From positions 682,001 through 746,000 of the forward strand of contig JAMXSV010000010.1 in NCBI GenBank assembly GCA_027559495.1: 64,000 bases of DNA, written 5' to 3'. The notes beneath the pieces were generated by a model. The model ran no database searches. It worked only from the letters and a program-made list of their open reading frames with translations, and was not told the origin of the DNA. The number at the start of each line of letters is the position of its first letter. The stretch's first letter is position 1. The stretch is from Aurifilum marmelostoma (lineage: Eukaryota > Ascomycota > Sordariomycetes > Diaporthales > Cryphonectriaceae). Shown here piece by piece: positions 1 to 11,112 of this stretch. The translations under genes were made by a program, and so were the position numbers.

Positions 1-64
1 GGTTCATCCAGTCCGATCAGGGGAGCTGCGCGGCTGACCGTTACTAACGATTATGGTGGTGAAG

Positions 65-238
65 CTGGCTAGGATGCGGACTACGGTCGACTCGCTTGAG
101 TCACTTGACAGCGACATGAGGGAGCAGAACATGCAGATCCTGCGAGCGATGGAGGAGGCCACAGTTGCTAAGATTCCGACACCGGGCACTCCTGCTTTCC
201 CTCAGGGCACTTCAGCGACGGTTGGGGAGGCGATGTAG
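65..238 (+). CDS. Probable last exon of a gene cut by the window edge
   Basis: A TTACTAAC branch-point-like sequence at 41-48 is followed by an AG at 63-64. From there an open frame runs to a stop at 236-238. It encodes about 57 residues with a helical, acidic first half (SLESLDSDMREQNMQIL) and a Pro/Thr-rich tail. The upstream exons lie outside the window. I do not recognise the family. The splice signals and amphipathic composition favour a real 3' exon, but the evidence is thin, and the second AG at 71-72 is an alternative acceptor. Confidence 0.35.
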   Translation: MARMRTTVDSLESLDSDMREQNMQILRAMEEATVAKIPTPGTPAFPQGTSATVGEAM

Positions 239-979
239 GGCATCGCCCCCCTTGTGCAGGATATGGACTGTTGAGCAACCACCACCCTGAATGTGGACGA
301 GTCGTCCAACTCCGGTTCTCCTTTTCACTAGTACTGCCCGACCATCTAGACCGCGGCTTTTTCCTTTGTGCTCGCATTCGACCTTTTGCGCTTTCGCACT
401 ATACCCTTCTTCACATTTCTGTGTTCTTTCTTCGATTTGGAGAGCCTAGCGCTAGAAGCCACAGCAGAGAAGCCACATCTTGCTTGTGTATGAGAGAAAA
501 GAGACAAGTGGGTTGATCAAAGGTGGCGAGTATGTCGATGATCTCTGCGTGTGATTGTTCGACATGCTGTAGGCTATGTATTGTTTGGTCGGCTTCAGGT
601 CGGAGGGCTGAGGAGGGCAAGGTACGATTTGAGGTTGTTGAAGACAGATACCCAGGTTTTCTTTGAAGACGGTCGCCCCTTCATGCATTTGCTGTTTGCG
701 CAGTCCGCAGTGATCTATGTCGATGATGTTTAGGCTTCTGTCAGTAAGGTGTCAACTCTGAGCACCACATCCAAGACTACTATGCAGGCGTTCAAGTCAC
801 GGAGGCGTCAGGATAATCATCACTCAAAAACTCAGATCTTGATTAAAGAAAAAAAAAAAGCCGTACAGCTATATCGTTTATTCTAATAACATAGATTTCA
901 TGAGTGGGGGGAAAGGAAGACACAGAAGTCCTCCCCCCATCCTTTCGCCGTCCAGCGTGCGTCTCCAGGAGGGTTTCTT
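239..979. other. Intergenic, nothing recognised
   Basis: This holds the presumed 3' UTR of the left-edge gene and the 3' flank of the LEA-like gene on the minus strand. An A-rich tract lies at about 845-860. I see no convincing coding frame or RNA gene. Confidence 0.6.
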
Positions 980-1339
980 TTATTTCTTCCAGTTCCCGGC
1001 ATCCCTCGCACCTTTGGCGACATCCGACAGGCCGTTCTCGAGACCGGTGCCAAGATTGGCGACGCCGTCACCTACGGGGCGGGCAGCGCCACCTGTCACG
1101 CCGTTGAGAGTCTCACCGAGGCCGCGGGTTGCTCCGCCTGTATGAAGGAAAAGAGATCAGGATCAGTCGAGGTGATTTTTTTTTCTAGGAAAGCAGGAGC
1201 ATGAGGGCGTGCGTGGTATACGACGGAACTTACCCAGAATGCCGCCCACCGTGTTGGACACACCCGAGGTTGTGTTTCCTAGAATACCGGTGGCGGTCTT
1301 GGCCATCCCGGTGACGCCCTTGTCCTGGTCGTTGTTCAT
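980..1339 (-). CDS. Small glycine-rich LEA-like protein
   Basis: Two exons on the minus strand, 1234-1339 and 980-1137, joined across a GTAAGT...CATACAG intron, give 87 residues. The protein starts MNNDQDKGVTGMAKTATGIL and consists of repeated Gly/Thr/Asn-rich segments of the type GNTTSGVSNTVGGILG and GLGETLNGVTGG. It has no cysteine and no signal peptide. The composition resembles small hydrophilic stress-associated (LEA-like) proteins common in moulds, but that assignment is by composition only. Both exons are too short to stand out as open frames. The intron phase matches exactly and a TATA-like box lies about 140 bp upstream, which supports the model. Confidence 0.7.
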
Positions 1340-2367
1340 TTTGATGGATTGAGGTTGGAAGGCGGGTTGGAAAGGTTTGTTTTGTGTCTTGACTTTGGGT
1401 TCGAGAGGGTTGTGTTGTTTTTTAACTGAGGTAGGAGAGGAAAAGTAAAAGGGGGAGAGAAGGAAAGATGTGTTGTTTATATAACCTGTTGCTTACAATC
1501 TGTCAACCTCAGGTTCATTCGAGGGAGGCAACGTCACGCAGGGTCCCAGAGAGGGGGGGGGGGTTGCGGTGGTGCTGTAACTGGTGAGGGACCCTGGACA
1601 GGGTAGCCCTGACACAATGATGTCACTCCAGCCACACCCCGCCCTCAGGCTGCCTTCCTAGTAGTTGAACCCCCCTATCAACAGAGCAAAAGCAAGGCGC
1701 TTTGCTGTGCCACAGCCGCCCCTGGCGGTTGAGTGTGTGGCCCCCAAGCCCCCTTGGCCCTCATCACGGCGGGGCTGTCGCATTCCAAGCGGAGATGCTC
1801 ATCGACGTTCAGATGCGGGTCCTCTGGAGCGAATCATCGCGGGGCAATGTTCCCGAAAGGGATACTGGGCATCTTTCAACGTCATCTCCTGCTCTACATA
1901 CAGCCTTGGCTGGCTGTTGGTTGCCTCGATGGTTTTCTTTTCCTCTATGCTTTTCTGCTCTCTCCCTCTACCTTTGCGAGAGTTGTCTCAATATACAACG
2001 GCCACATATGAAAACAGGAGGTCCAGCATAGTTTTAGATTTTTTTTTCTTTTAACCTAGTCCAAAACTTTCTAGGCACGACCTGCTGCTTATGTCTGGAT
2101 GGACTAGTCTGGTAGAAGGGGTTGGTTCTATACACCACCGCGGACTTGCACAAAGCGCGTTGGCGCAAGCTTGGGAAGAGGCTGAACCGTCCGTTATCCA
2201 TGTCTAACGCTACTACATTTCAGAACACTTGACAAGACAGCATTTCAATTTTTTTTTTCCCCCAAAAGAAAGTAATATATTCCAACCACGCATACAATTA
2301 AACATTAATTATCCTATCAACCGCAAAATGAAGGAGAACAAGGTGTGATTGGCGTCGGCCCTTGCTC
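1340..2367. other. Intergenic region
   Basis: This contains the promoter of the LEA-like gene and the 3' flank of the proline-repeat gene. It has poly-T and poly-G tracts near 1551-1563 and 2037-2052. Open frames around 1665-2054 show no protein-like features. Confidence 0.6.
1476..1484 (-). promoter_or_regulatory. TATA-like box of the LEA-like gene
   Basis: The minus strand reads TTATATAAA about 137 bp upstream of the ATG at 1339. The position suits a core promoter element. It is an inference from sequence only. Confidence 0.4.
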
Positions 2368-3180
2368 CTACTCTGATCCGCTACTCGACTGTCTGCTCAT
2401 CCGCTCAGGAGTAGCGACGACCAGAGGCATTCGCGGCGGACGAGGAAGGACAGGCGCCGGCAAAGGAAGAGGAGGCGTCGGCAAAAGGAGGAGAGGCATC
2501 GGCCAAGAAAGGAGAGGCGTCGGCCAACGAGGGGAAAACACAGGCACGGCGGGCTCGGGCCCGGCCCCCACATACATCGCCGTGGCCAGCTTCCACGGCG
2601 CATACCCGTGCGCCCGCTCCATGTGGTCTGCCCAGGTGCGGGCAGGCCTCACGCAGAAGGGCGCCGCGTCCAGGCTCTGGTCGATGCGGGCCGGCTGCTC
2701 CTCGACGTTGGCGTAGTGCTCGAGGTAGAAGTGCCGGTCCGCCGTCGACCGCTGGGCGCCCCATAGGCACACGTGCCACCCGTGTCGGTCCTTTTGCACG
2801 GCCTGTACGCCGGGCAGCGACACGTACAGGACGTCGGGCCTCCCGACGAGCACAAGCTTCCAGATGAATCGGTGGTAGGACCACCGCCAGTTGATCAATC
2901 CCGGTTTCGGGATCGCCTCTGTTGAAAAAGAAGAAAAGAAGTATGTTAGAAATGAGGAACAAGAAGAAAAGGGCGGGGGGGGGGGGGGGGGTGGCGGGAG
3001 AGATAGACACTCCACATGGGCTCAGGCAAGTGTTGGCAATAGAGAGGGAAAAGAAAAGCCAAAGTGCTTACCGACACGCTCGATTGGTGACGAGGGCACA
3101 AAGGAGCCCTCCCAGAGTTCCGGCACGTACATCAGCCGGGGGGCGCAGGGGTTGCCCACAGGTGCTGGTGGGTTCGTCAT
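2368..3180 (-). CDS. Hypothetical protein with a C-terminal proline heptad repeat
   Basis: Two exons, 3072-3180 and 2368-2918, give 219 residues starting MTNPPAPVGNPCAPRLMYVP. The intron has a GTAAGC donor and a CAACAG acceptor. The first about 150 residues look like a conserved globular domain rich in Trp, Tyr and His (GLINWRWSYHRFIWKLVLVG and YAPWKLATAMYVGAGPEP). The last part is a tandem seven-residue proline repeat of the pattern [WL]P.P.L., about four copies. I do not recognise the family. There is no signal peptide or membrane segment apart from the hydrophobic repeat. The 153-nt intron carries a long poly-C tract (poly-G on the plus strand, 2975-2990). Confidence 0.65.
2443..2526 (-). 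repeat. 21-bp coding minisatellite
   Basis: About four imperfect copies of a 21-bp unit, seen on the plus strand as variants of GGAGAGGCATCGGCCAAGAAA, encode the seven-residue proline repeat of the overlapping gene. The copies differ mostly at third positions and in one or two residues. Confidence 0.7.
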
Positions 3181-4440
3181 CTTGACAGTAAGGGGACTAC
3201 GTAGCCCAATGGTTGGTCAGATCATGTCGTTCAAGAGGACGCGTGGTGGTGGCAGTAGTGGTCAAGCATGTATGTTGCTTAAGGGGTTGTTATACAACTT
3301 ACAGTCCGACTGTCACGGTTTGGGTGGTGTGGTCTTCCGGGGCGGAGCGAGAGGACGGAGGGAAGTCAGAGTTTACAAGTTTAAAAGAAGAACGGGGAAG
3401 AGAAGAGAGGAGGTTCTGGTGCTTTGAAGAAGATTGACACTCAAGGAATCTGGAAGGGGGGAACAGCCAGTCTTATATATTACTTCGAAGGGCCATGAGC
3501 TCGTCTAGATTCAACGGGCATGCTGGACTTTTCAGCTCACGAGGACAGAGAAAGTTGACCGAAATCCATTAGCCTGCAGTGACGCAGTATTCTCTGAGAC
3601 TTTTGGTGCTTCAAAAAGTCTGCGATATCTAAACGTGCTCTCGATACTGGGTACTGGAAGACAATAGGTCTGTATAGCTTCGATTTAATCACACCTAGAC
3701 TGCCAGCTAGAAGATTTAGCCCCTCCAGCAGGCTGTCCGAGCCAAACTAGCTACGCAATTGAAGAAAAATGAGGAGACACTTAAAGGTAAAGAATGGTAC
3801 GAGCCTTTACTTGCTCAAGAACATGTGCCACTTCGGAGCGGGCTTGTGAGGTAATGCACGTCAGGAAGGATGATTCATATCGTGCCAGCGAGCCCTAATG
3901 ACATTCCGACACAGTAGTTCGAATACTGATCAGGAAGTTTGACTGCTCCAAAAGTGCACGTTATGAAGCTTGGTGAGTCTGTGTGCCCTTCTACCACATA
4001 GTAATATAGCATGGGCCTCGATCTAGACCCACGGCGATGATACATTCCCAGGGAGCAAGACGTTACGGCGTGATTGATCTGACGAGAAGTACGTGCTCGC
4101 GGACGGATCCAATCGATGGAAGCTCCAACGACCAGCTGAGACTATCATTTCGAGTGGACTCGTCATGGACAGGTTATCTTTTACCCAATTAAGCCATTAA
4201 ATGTCAATATTTTCCGTGTATTTGGCCTATTAGCTAGGAAGAGCAAGTCGTTAGATATGCAAACGCTGTTTGCGACTCTATGCCGTAAGACTCAGAAATG
4301 ATGCCTGACTCCCGTCGTCCCGTAGATCCGCTCCCAAAAAAATTGATGATAATAATGGTGTGTTTCTTTCTCCCTCCAATTCTACTCCCTCGTATTGATA
4401 GTTCGAGTGACGAGCCTCTCCACGATTCCCCTTTCCGCGA
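3181..4440. other. Intergenic region
   Basis: AT-richer sequence between the proline-repeat gene promoter and the 3' end of KAR5. No coding frame, tRNA or repeat family was recognised. Confidence 0.6.
3472..3480 (-). promoter_or_regulatory. TATA-like box of the proline-repeat gene
   Basis: TATATAAG on the minus strand lies about 290 bp upstream of the ATG at 3180. It is a plausible core promoter if the 5' UTR is long. Confidence 0.3.
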
Positions 4441-6055
4441 TCAAAGAGTGTCCGACGTGACATTGTTGATCAAGTCGCCGATGGGGAGCGTCATCCATGA
4501 AATTGAAATGTGGTAGAGTGATGATATGGAGATGCCGATGATCTCTCCCAAAGAGGCGAGAATAAGGTTGCGCGTCATTGAGGGTTCGAGCCCATAGGAG
4601 CCGAACAGCAATGTGGCCACAGGACTGATAGTGCAAGGGACCCAGATGCTGAAATCTAAGCCGCCCAACCACTGAAATTTGCGTGCATTCTCAATCGTCG
4701 CCGCAGTCCCAGCCACACCCTCAAGAGTCTCGAGAATCTCGCTTGTCATGTTCCTTGCTTCGTTTATGGCGTCGACGTGGTCATTGTACTTCGAAGAAAG
4801 TCCGTCAGTGATCGTGATCAATGTATCCAGATTCGATATAAGTGTCTGTTGTTGAGAAGAGAGTGCTGCTACTTCGACGCGAGATAACTCCTGCTTCCAA
4901 GGTCAGCATTGCATCACTCACATGACGGTGTAGCTTTAACGACAATTTCGGAACGGAGGCGGGGTTTGCTTACAATCTGGGTGTTCAAATTCACAGCAGA
5001 GGCCGCCGCAGTTGTCATAATAGCGAACCAAGCGCTGGTGTCTTGATCTCTCTTCTTAGAGAGTTCGATAGATCTCTCTTGCGCTGCAGCCATATGCGAG
5101 TTTCCGTCAAGAACCGTCTGGATCATGACAGTGATCAACTTCTGGAGGTCCGCAGCATCGTGCAGTCCGCTAGTGACCAATTCACCCGAGTTTTTCAATG
5201 ACTGGTCCAGATGAGTCGTAATGTAGTCCTCCATTTTGGCTAGCTTTTCACGAAGATGGTCGAGCTCGGGGTCTAGGCTTTGTACGCCCTCGCCAAACTT
5301 GCGCATTCGAAGTTCAAGGTCGTCCATGTGCTTCTGCAGTTCGATCTCGACACCGTAGGAGAATTTGGCAATGATCTTGGTGAGCTTTTGGAAGAGCACA
5401 ATATTCTGAGCTAAGAATGAGAAGATAGGAAATCGTCAGCTGGAAACCTTTTACACACGAGTCAATCTTGCTTACTCTTCTCTTGGTCTGCGCGGGCGGC
5501 CTCGCAGAACATCAAGGCTTTGTGTCGGTAACTGACCCAAGTAGACCACGCCGAGTTCTCGAGACCCAAACCCTCGAGACAGGAATCTATGTCACCACTT
5601 GTGACATGAAGACTAGCTTGTTCACCGAGAGGCAGTTGCAGCAACGCGGGCTCGCGGAATTGGGCACAGGTATCTGGGATATTGAAGCGGCCTCGCTCCA
5701 GATCGCAGATTGCCATGCTGGCCGCGTAGGCGTCGACGAAGTCCCTAATCTGGCGTCCGCTGTCGGTGAGTACGGTGGCCTCGTCCTTTCCGTCCAGTAG
5801 CTGACAATTTCCGACGAGGAGACGGGCGGCGATTCGATGACACAGTGGCTGAGACTCGAGGTTTTGCAACTCGCTCAAGGCTGTAACGTAGATGTCAGAA
5901 GGTCGTGAGGCTGACTGCAACATCTTGTACGGGCTGACATCATGCTCATCACGGAGGCCCGTCGCAGCAGCCGCTTTCTCGCCTGTAAGGCGAAAAGAAA
6001 AGGCGCCGACGAGCCTGACCACGAAAGCGAAGACGAGCAGTCCGTTGATCTTCAT
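4441..6055 (-). CDS. KAR5: Nuclear membrane fusion protein Kar5/Tht1 family
   Basis: Three exons (5476-6055, 4974-5410, 4441-4890) give 488 residues, with GTAAGC donors and GCTGAC branch points. Kar5 acts in the nuclear envelope and ER and is needed for nuclear fusion after mating. The signal peptide is MKINGLLVFAFVVRLVGAFS. The Kar5/Tht1 signature follows at about residues 59-83: a LESQPLCHRIAARLLVGNCQ core with paired cysteines. A middle region with conserved ARADQEK is followed by long coiled coils (KHMDDLELRMRKFGEGVQSL), and hydrophobic segments near the C-terminus (ISPVATLLFGSYGL; LILASLGEIIGISISSLY) are the membrane anchors. Domain order and length fit the family. The gene is intact and implies that the species retains sexual nuclear fusion functions. 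Confidence 0.88.
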
Positions 6056-7881
6056 GATGGAGTCGAGAGACCTTCAAGATACCGAGGCTGAGGGGGCAAG
6101 CTCTCGGTCCGAGATAGAGTCAGGCGAAGAAGATAAGGTCAAGTCTGGACCGAAGATTTTCACAGGCGGTCAACCTAGAAGTGCTCTGGGTGTTTGGTTT
6201 GGCCCTCTAATGCTATTTGAGCAAAAGTAAAAGGTGAGGAGAGAGCTTGCAGGATAAATTTGGCAGATCAGTCGGAAATGGAAGGTGCAGGCTTGATCAC
6301 TATCGTTCCTGCCTTCTTTCAAATACTTTATCGAAATAGACCTCCACAGGGCAGGAAGACAAACAGATTCGTCATAAAGCCTCAACGAAAAACAAGAGAC
6401 AGCAAAATAAATATTGAGAACATTGCGATTCAACAGATATCAGATAAATGCTGAGGATGCTGGCTGACTTGTAGCTTTGGATCACCCCCCAACGACTCAC
6501 CATCGACCTGAAGTGACACATATTAATACCACAAGAACAGCTACCAACCACCAGATATTGTGAGTGCGTCAACTGCCTTGCAAGTATGAAAGATACTTCA
6601 GCGAGTGACCTATGAATATGGCTGGCAACCTGCCCCTCAATGAGGACATCAATTATGAGGGTTGATCCTTACCTGCAACAATCAGGCAACATGTGCCCCG
6701 TTCAATGAAGGAGTTGTGATCATGTTCCCAAAAGTCAGTCTCTTAGGCAGACTCACCAAGTCCCTCTGTATCAGCAATCCCCTTTGCAAGCTTGATTGTC
6801 TTTGTTAACATGCAAAGGTAGACCTTCATACAGTGAATAAACACGATCTCACATGCATCTATATTTGCTGAGAAGTGCTATAGAAGCAACTCGACAGTCA
6901 TCAGTAAAGTATTACCACACATGCGATCTCGGGATGCTAGGTGATGAGAACCTGAAGACCAAAGGGATAGACGCTGTTGCAACACTCATTAGAGGTTATA
7001 TTGTTGACCGAAGCTGATGCAGAGAAACGGCACCTCCCAACCAACGGGTGTCTAGACTCCGGATAGAGACAGGGTTTGCTGTGGCACGAAACTTGTATCT
7101 CGCCATTTTAAAAAGGGCCTCGATGTGCCAGATATCTCCCATCCGACAGCTCTAGACGGCAGGGCTGAGATCCATAAAACGCCAATTCGTTCGAAGCTCG
7201 GCTCGGCAGTGCCAATGACAGTGGAAGGCCGTGGGTTCGAGAATTCCTATGCAAAATGGAGCAGCGTGTAATAAGATGTACTTTGCTTTTCTACCTTTTC
7301 TCCAAACCCCCGGGAGCTGGAAGCCTGTGATTGAGAAACACGTAAAAACACGTCACAGATCTTTCGGACTGTACTCATCTTAGACAAGTAGCCTTTCTAG
7401 CTAGAGTGAGATGAATGGTAGAAAAAATCTACCATCAAAAGCAGGTGATAGCATGGCGTTTCGAAGGAAGTGTCTCCGAACGGCTCACTGAACACGGAAC
7501 TAATTAGTTTGTGAGTCTGAGCAATACCTGAGACTGGCTGGGTGCCTTGTAAATAATACTGCTCATTTTTTAATGGCTTAAGGAATTATGTTATCCAGTT
7601 CTCGATAACATCATATGACAACGGTGCCATTTCAATGGAAAATGCAGCGACGCTGTGACGGCCATGAAGCCGCCCAGGCGCAAAAATCCGACTGAGATTA
7701 CGTAATGCCGACACCTTGTTGTCGGTGCGCGGTCACACCGAGCCACCGACTCAAGGCTTAGGTAATCAGTACGCTGTTAATTTTCGAGCTTGATACGAAT
7801 CGCATCACCAGCGATCCAGCGCGACGCGATGTACCCAGGCCACGAAGACTGCTGCCCTCCTTCAGCCACAGCCCTTCTACC
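6056..7881. other. Intergenic region, 1.8 kb
   Basis: AT-rich sequence between the KAR5 promoter and the uL6m gene. Open frames on either strand are short and lack protein-like composition. A GGTTCGAGAATTCC stretch near 7232 resembles a tRNA B-box but no cloverleaf forms around it. Confidence 0.6.
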
Positions 7882-8824
7882 ATGCTTGCCCCAAGCGCAT
7901 CGAGGGCTGCAATATGCGCCTCGCCGATAGTAACACTCCCGGCATTCCTTGTCCCGGCGCTCGCCAGCACACCGGCCTCCCGAAGACATTTCTCCGCCTC
8001 GACCTCGCGGCAGTCCAAACTCGGCCGCACGCCCATTTCGATACCGCCCGGCGTCGAGCTCACGATCGGTGAGCCGTATATCATCAGGGATTACACGACG
8101 TATAAGCAGACGCCGAGGAGGACGGTGTCAGTGGCGGGGCCGCTAGGTAGGTCTTCTCTTGCTCTGCGCGCACAGCGGACGTGTGGGGTTATCTGGGGTT
8201 TCAGGGTCGGTGGACTAACGAGAGTCGACACCCAACAGGCAAACTCGATCTCAATGTTCCCATGTTCTTGAAACTCGACCATGACCCGGAGGCAAGGAGG
8301 CTAGTCATCGGTATCGAAGACAGAACGGAGAAGCAGCAGAAGGCGATGTGGGGTGTGTATATTCTCTATCCTTCCACTTTTCACAAGTCTTCCACCGAAA
8401 TGAAAGATTAAATTGTACACAGTTCTGACAATATCTCTTCCTTCATATCTCTACAGGCACAACATGGGCTTATATCCAGCGCTACATCATTGGCGTATCA
8501 GAAGGGCACACCGCCGTCCTCCGTCTCGTGGGTATCGGATACCGTGCCTCTATCGACAAGCGACCTGACCTTGAGGAGTACCCAGGCCAGGACTTCGTCT
8601 GCCTGCGTCTCGGTTTCTCGCATCCGGTTGACCTGGGGGTGCCGATGGGTATCAAGGCATCGACGCCACAGCCCACCAGGATCCTGCTGGAGGGTATCAA
8701 CCGAGAGCAGGTGATGCAATTCGCCGCCGAGATACGGAGATGGCGTGTGCCGGAGCCCTACAAAGGCAAGGGTATTTTTGTGAACGATGAGACGATCAAG
8801 CTGAAGCAGAAGAAGATCAAATAA
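7882..8824 (+). CDS. MRPL6: Mitochondrial large-subunit ribosomal protein uL6m
   Basis: Three exons (7882-8146, 8239-8352, 8457-8824) give 248 residues. The introns have GTAGGT and GTGTGT donors and CAACAG and CTACAG acceptors. The N-terminus (MLAPSASRAAICASPIVTLP ... RRHFSAS) is an Arg/Ser-rich mitochondrial presequence. The bL6/uL6 fold follows: SKLGRTPISIPPGVEL, then the paired L6 motifs, ending in the hallmark YKGKGI (PEPYKGKGIFVNDETIKLKQ). It is a structural protein of the mitoribosomal large subunit. The start is the first ATG giving a complete presequence. No anomalies. Confidence 0.93.
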
Positions 8825-10047
8825 GCGCTATGCGCCAGACACCGCGGCGGTTTTGAGAGCGAAAAAGAGAGGCTATTGCTGGGGTACATGGAGTCTAGAG
8901 TCCCAGCGCATGACAGCAGCATATTGGGGCTCGTATACCTGTGCACATGCCTGGCTCGCCTTTTTGGCACCCTTTTGCGGCCATCCGGTACGAAATGTAC
9001 AATACTATATTCTAAGCACAAAAGGAAGGCTGAACACAAACCCGCTGTACCGTTCCAACGTTTCCTCAGCGCCGACGGCAAAAATTGGTTGCGGATGTCC
9101 GTAAAATGGCTTGACTGCGTTATAGTGATATGCAAGCCGGATATTGAACAACTCCGTCCACCCGCGTGCGTGGTCTTGATGCACAGCATCATCTAGCCTG
9201 CATGGATTCCCGACGTATTTTGATGCATGCATGTAATCTGGAGGCTTACTATATACGGGCTTCGAGAGGGTGGGGGGTGTTAACCAGGAATGCGACGGCA
9301 GTATAGGCCGTCCTCCGCGTTCACGTCTCGTGCCCATTGGTTGTTGCTTTCGCATTGAGTGTCTCTGTCCTCTCAGGCAATTTGCAACCCAAGACTGCTG
9401 CGGCATACCAGTAGGGCGAGCAGAAAAGGTGGCATTAGACCAACTGAAAATGCGGGTAACAAGTACCCCACGCTCTTAGGGCCACTTTTCTCAGACACTC
9501 ACGTTGTAGCCACCTCAACATACACGCGCCAGTTTTCCACCGAAAAAGGCCTCGCAGACTCACAAATGGTCACGGAACATACACGACGGGCTCACGGACG
9601 CTTCAACCTCCTACTGTATCTTCTTGTCACAGTCACAGTGGCTATCCTGTTGTCCAGAGCGGCGCCACGGCTGTCTGCGCTGTTCCACCAGTTCGGGACC
9701 CGAACGTCGTCATCAGGCCCACGTATAAATCTTGGAGCTGATTCAGGGGCATTGAGGGGCAGCATTTTACCCCTCCATACCCAGACAACAGCTGTCGGCC
9801 ACAACCACCTGGACAGCTATCACCATACCACCGCTACCTCTATTACTTCAGACAAGGTGAGCAAGCGAAGCGGTCATACATTCAGGCTTTGACGTCGGGA
9901 TCACTACCCTGTTCTTTCTCTTCCTCTGCCACTCTGCCACTGCTATAAACCAACTGCCTCTTCCTGCTCTCCTTCCTACTTGCCACCTAAGCTGTTGGTC
10001 ACAACTGGATTCACTCACTTACGAGAAGCTCTACAAAACAATTAAAG
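8825..10047. other. Intergenic region upstream of HAL2
   Basis: This contains the uL6m 3' flank and the HAL2 promoter. An open frame at 9567-9892 with a hydrophobic segment (NLLLYLLVTVTVAILLSRAA) could be an alternative 5' exon of HAL2; see findings. The sequence from 9900 to 10000 is CT-rich, typical of fungal promoters and 5' UTRs. Confidence 0.5.
9944..9949 (+). promoter_or_regulatory. TATA box of HAL2
   Basis: TATAAA is embedded in a pyrimidine-rich stretch 104 bp upstream of the HAL2 ATG. It supports 10048 as the main translation start. Confidence 0.45.
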
Positions 10048-11112
10048 ATGGCCAACACATACGCCAAGGAGCTCGAGGTCGCCCAGCTGGCCGTGCAGCG
10101 CGCCACCATCCTGACGAAGCGCGTCTTCCACGAGCGCGCCAAGGGCACTGTGTCCAAGGACGACAAGTCCCCCGTGACGATTGGCGACTTTGGCGCCCAG
10201 ATCCTCATCATCAGCGCGCTCAAGGCCAACTTCCCGGATGACGAGATTGTCGCCGAGGAGGAGGCGGAGCGCCTGCGCGGCGACGCCAACCTCAAGCAGA
10301 TCGTCTGGGACCTGGTCAGCACGACCAAGCTGGACGACGCCGCGGCGGAGGAGACGCTCGGCGGGGCTGTCAAGGACGTCGAGGCCATGCTGGACTTGCT
10401 CGACAACGGAAATAGCAAGGGCGGCGCCAAGGGCCGCATATGGGCCATCGACCCCATCGACGGCACCAAGGGCTTCCTGCGCGGCGGGCAGTACGCCGTG
10501 TGCCTGGGCCTCATGGTTGACGGCGACGTCAAGGTCGGCGTCCTCGGCTGCCCCAACCTGCCCATTGACGACGCGGCGCCGCTGACCGTCGACATCGGCT
10601 CCAACGCCACCGACGAGGGCCACGGTGTCGTCTTCTCTGCCGTGCAGGGCCAGGGCGCAACCAGCCGCCCCTTCAGCACCGGTGCCCTCAAGGACGGCCA
10701 GAAGATCGCCATGAAGCCCATCCAGGCCATGTCCGAGGCCAAGTTCTGCGAGAGCGTCGAGGCCGGCCACAGCTCCCAGGACGAGGCCGCCCTCATCGCC
10801 CAGAAGCTCGGCATCACCAGCCCCAGCGTGCGCATGGACTCCCAGGCCAAGTACGCCTCCATCGCCCGCGGCGCCGGTGACATCTACCTGCGTCTCCCCA
10901 CGAGCAAGACCTACGTCGAGAAGATCTGGGATCACGCCGCCGGCGACCTGATCGTGCGGGAGGCTGGTGGCCAGGTCACGGATGTCAACGGCAAGAGGCT
11001 CGACTTCAGCCTTGGGCGGACCTTGTCGTCCAACAAGGGCGTGGTGGCCGCTCCGGCGCCTTACCATGACCAGGTGCTGAAGGCTGTGCAGGAGGTCCTG
11101 GGTCCCAAATAG
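10048..11112 (+). CDS. HAL2: 3'(2'),5'-bisphosphate nucleotidase (Hal2/Met22)
   Basis: A single exon of 354 residues, the usual length for this family. The enzyme removes the 3' phosphate from PAP and PAPS, recycling the toxic by-product of sulfate assimilation. It is Mg-dependent and inhibited by Li and Na. The inositol-monophosphatase-fold metal motifs are present: acidic EEEAERL at 71-77, DPIDGTKGFLRGG at 135-147 with metal-binding Asp135 and Asp138, and WDHAAGDLIVREAGG at 294-308 with Asp295. MANTYAKELEVAQLAVQRAT matches the conserved N-terminus. The reading frame is strongly GC3-rich, so a long antisense open frame mirrors it. An upstream exon adding a membrane segment is possible but not needed. 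Confidence 0.95.
   Translation: MANTYAKELEVAQLAVQRATILTKRVFHERAKGTVSKDDKSPVTIGDFGAQILIISALKANFPDDEIVAEEEAERLRGDANLKQIVWDLVSTTKLDDAAAEETLGGAVKDVEAMLDLLDNGNSKGGAKGRIWAIDPIDGTKGFLRGGQYAVCLGLMVDGDVKVGVLGCPNLPIDDAAPLTVDIGSNATDEGHGVVFSAVQGQGATSRPFSTGALKDGQKIAMKPIQAMSEAKFCESVEAGHSSQDEAALIAQKLGITSPSVRMDSQAKYASIARGAGDIYLRLPTSKTYVEKIWDHAAGDLIVREAGGQVTDVNGKRLDFSLGRTLSSNKGVVAAPAPYHDQVLKAVQEVLGPK

Noticed and set aside
7190..7265. tRNA-like B-box (GGTTCGAGAATTCC)
   Set aside because: The flanking bases do not form a T stem or an acceptor stem, and no A box is correctly spaced.
10042..11067. 341-codon open frame antisense to HAL2
   Set aside because: It mirrors the strong GC3 bias of HAL2. The translation is Gly/Asp/Val/Leu-rich and lacks domain features.
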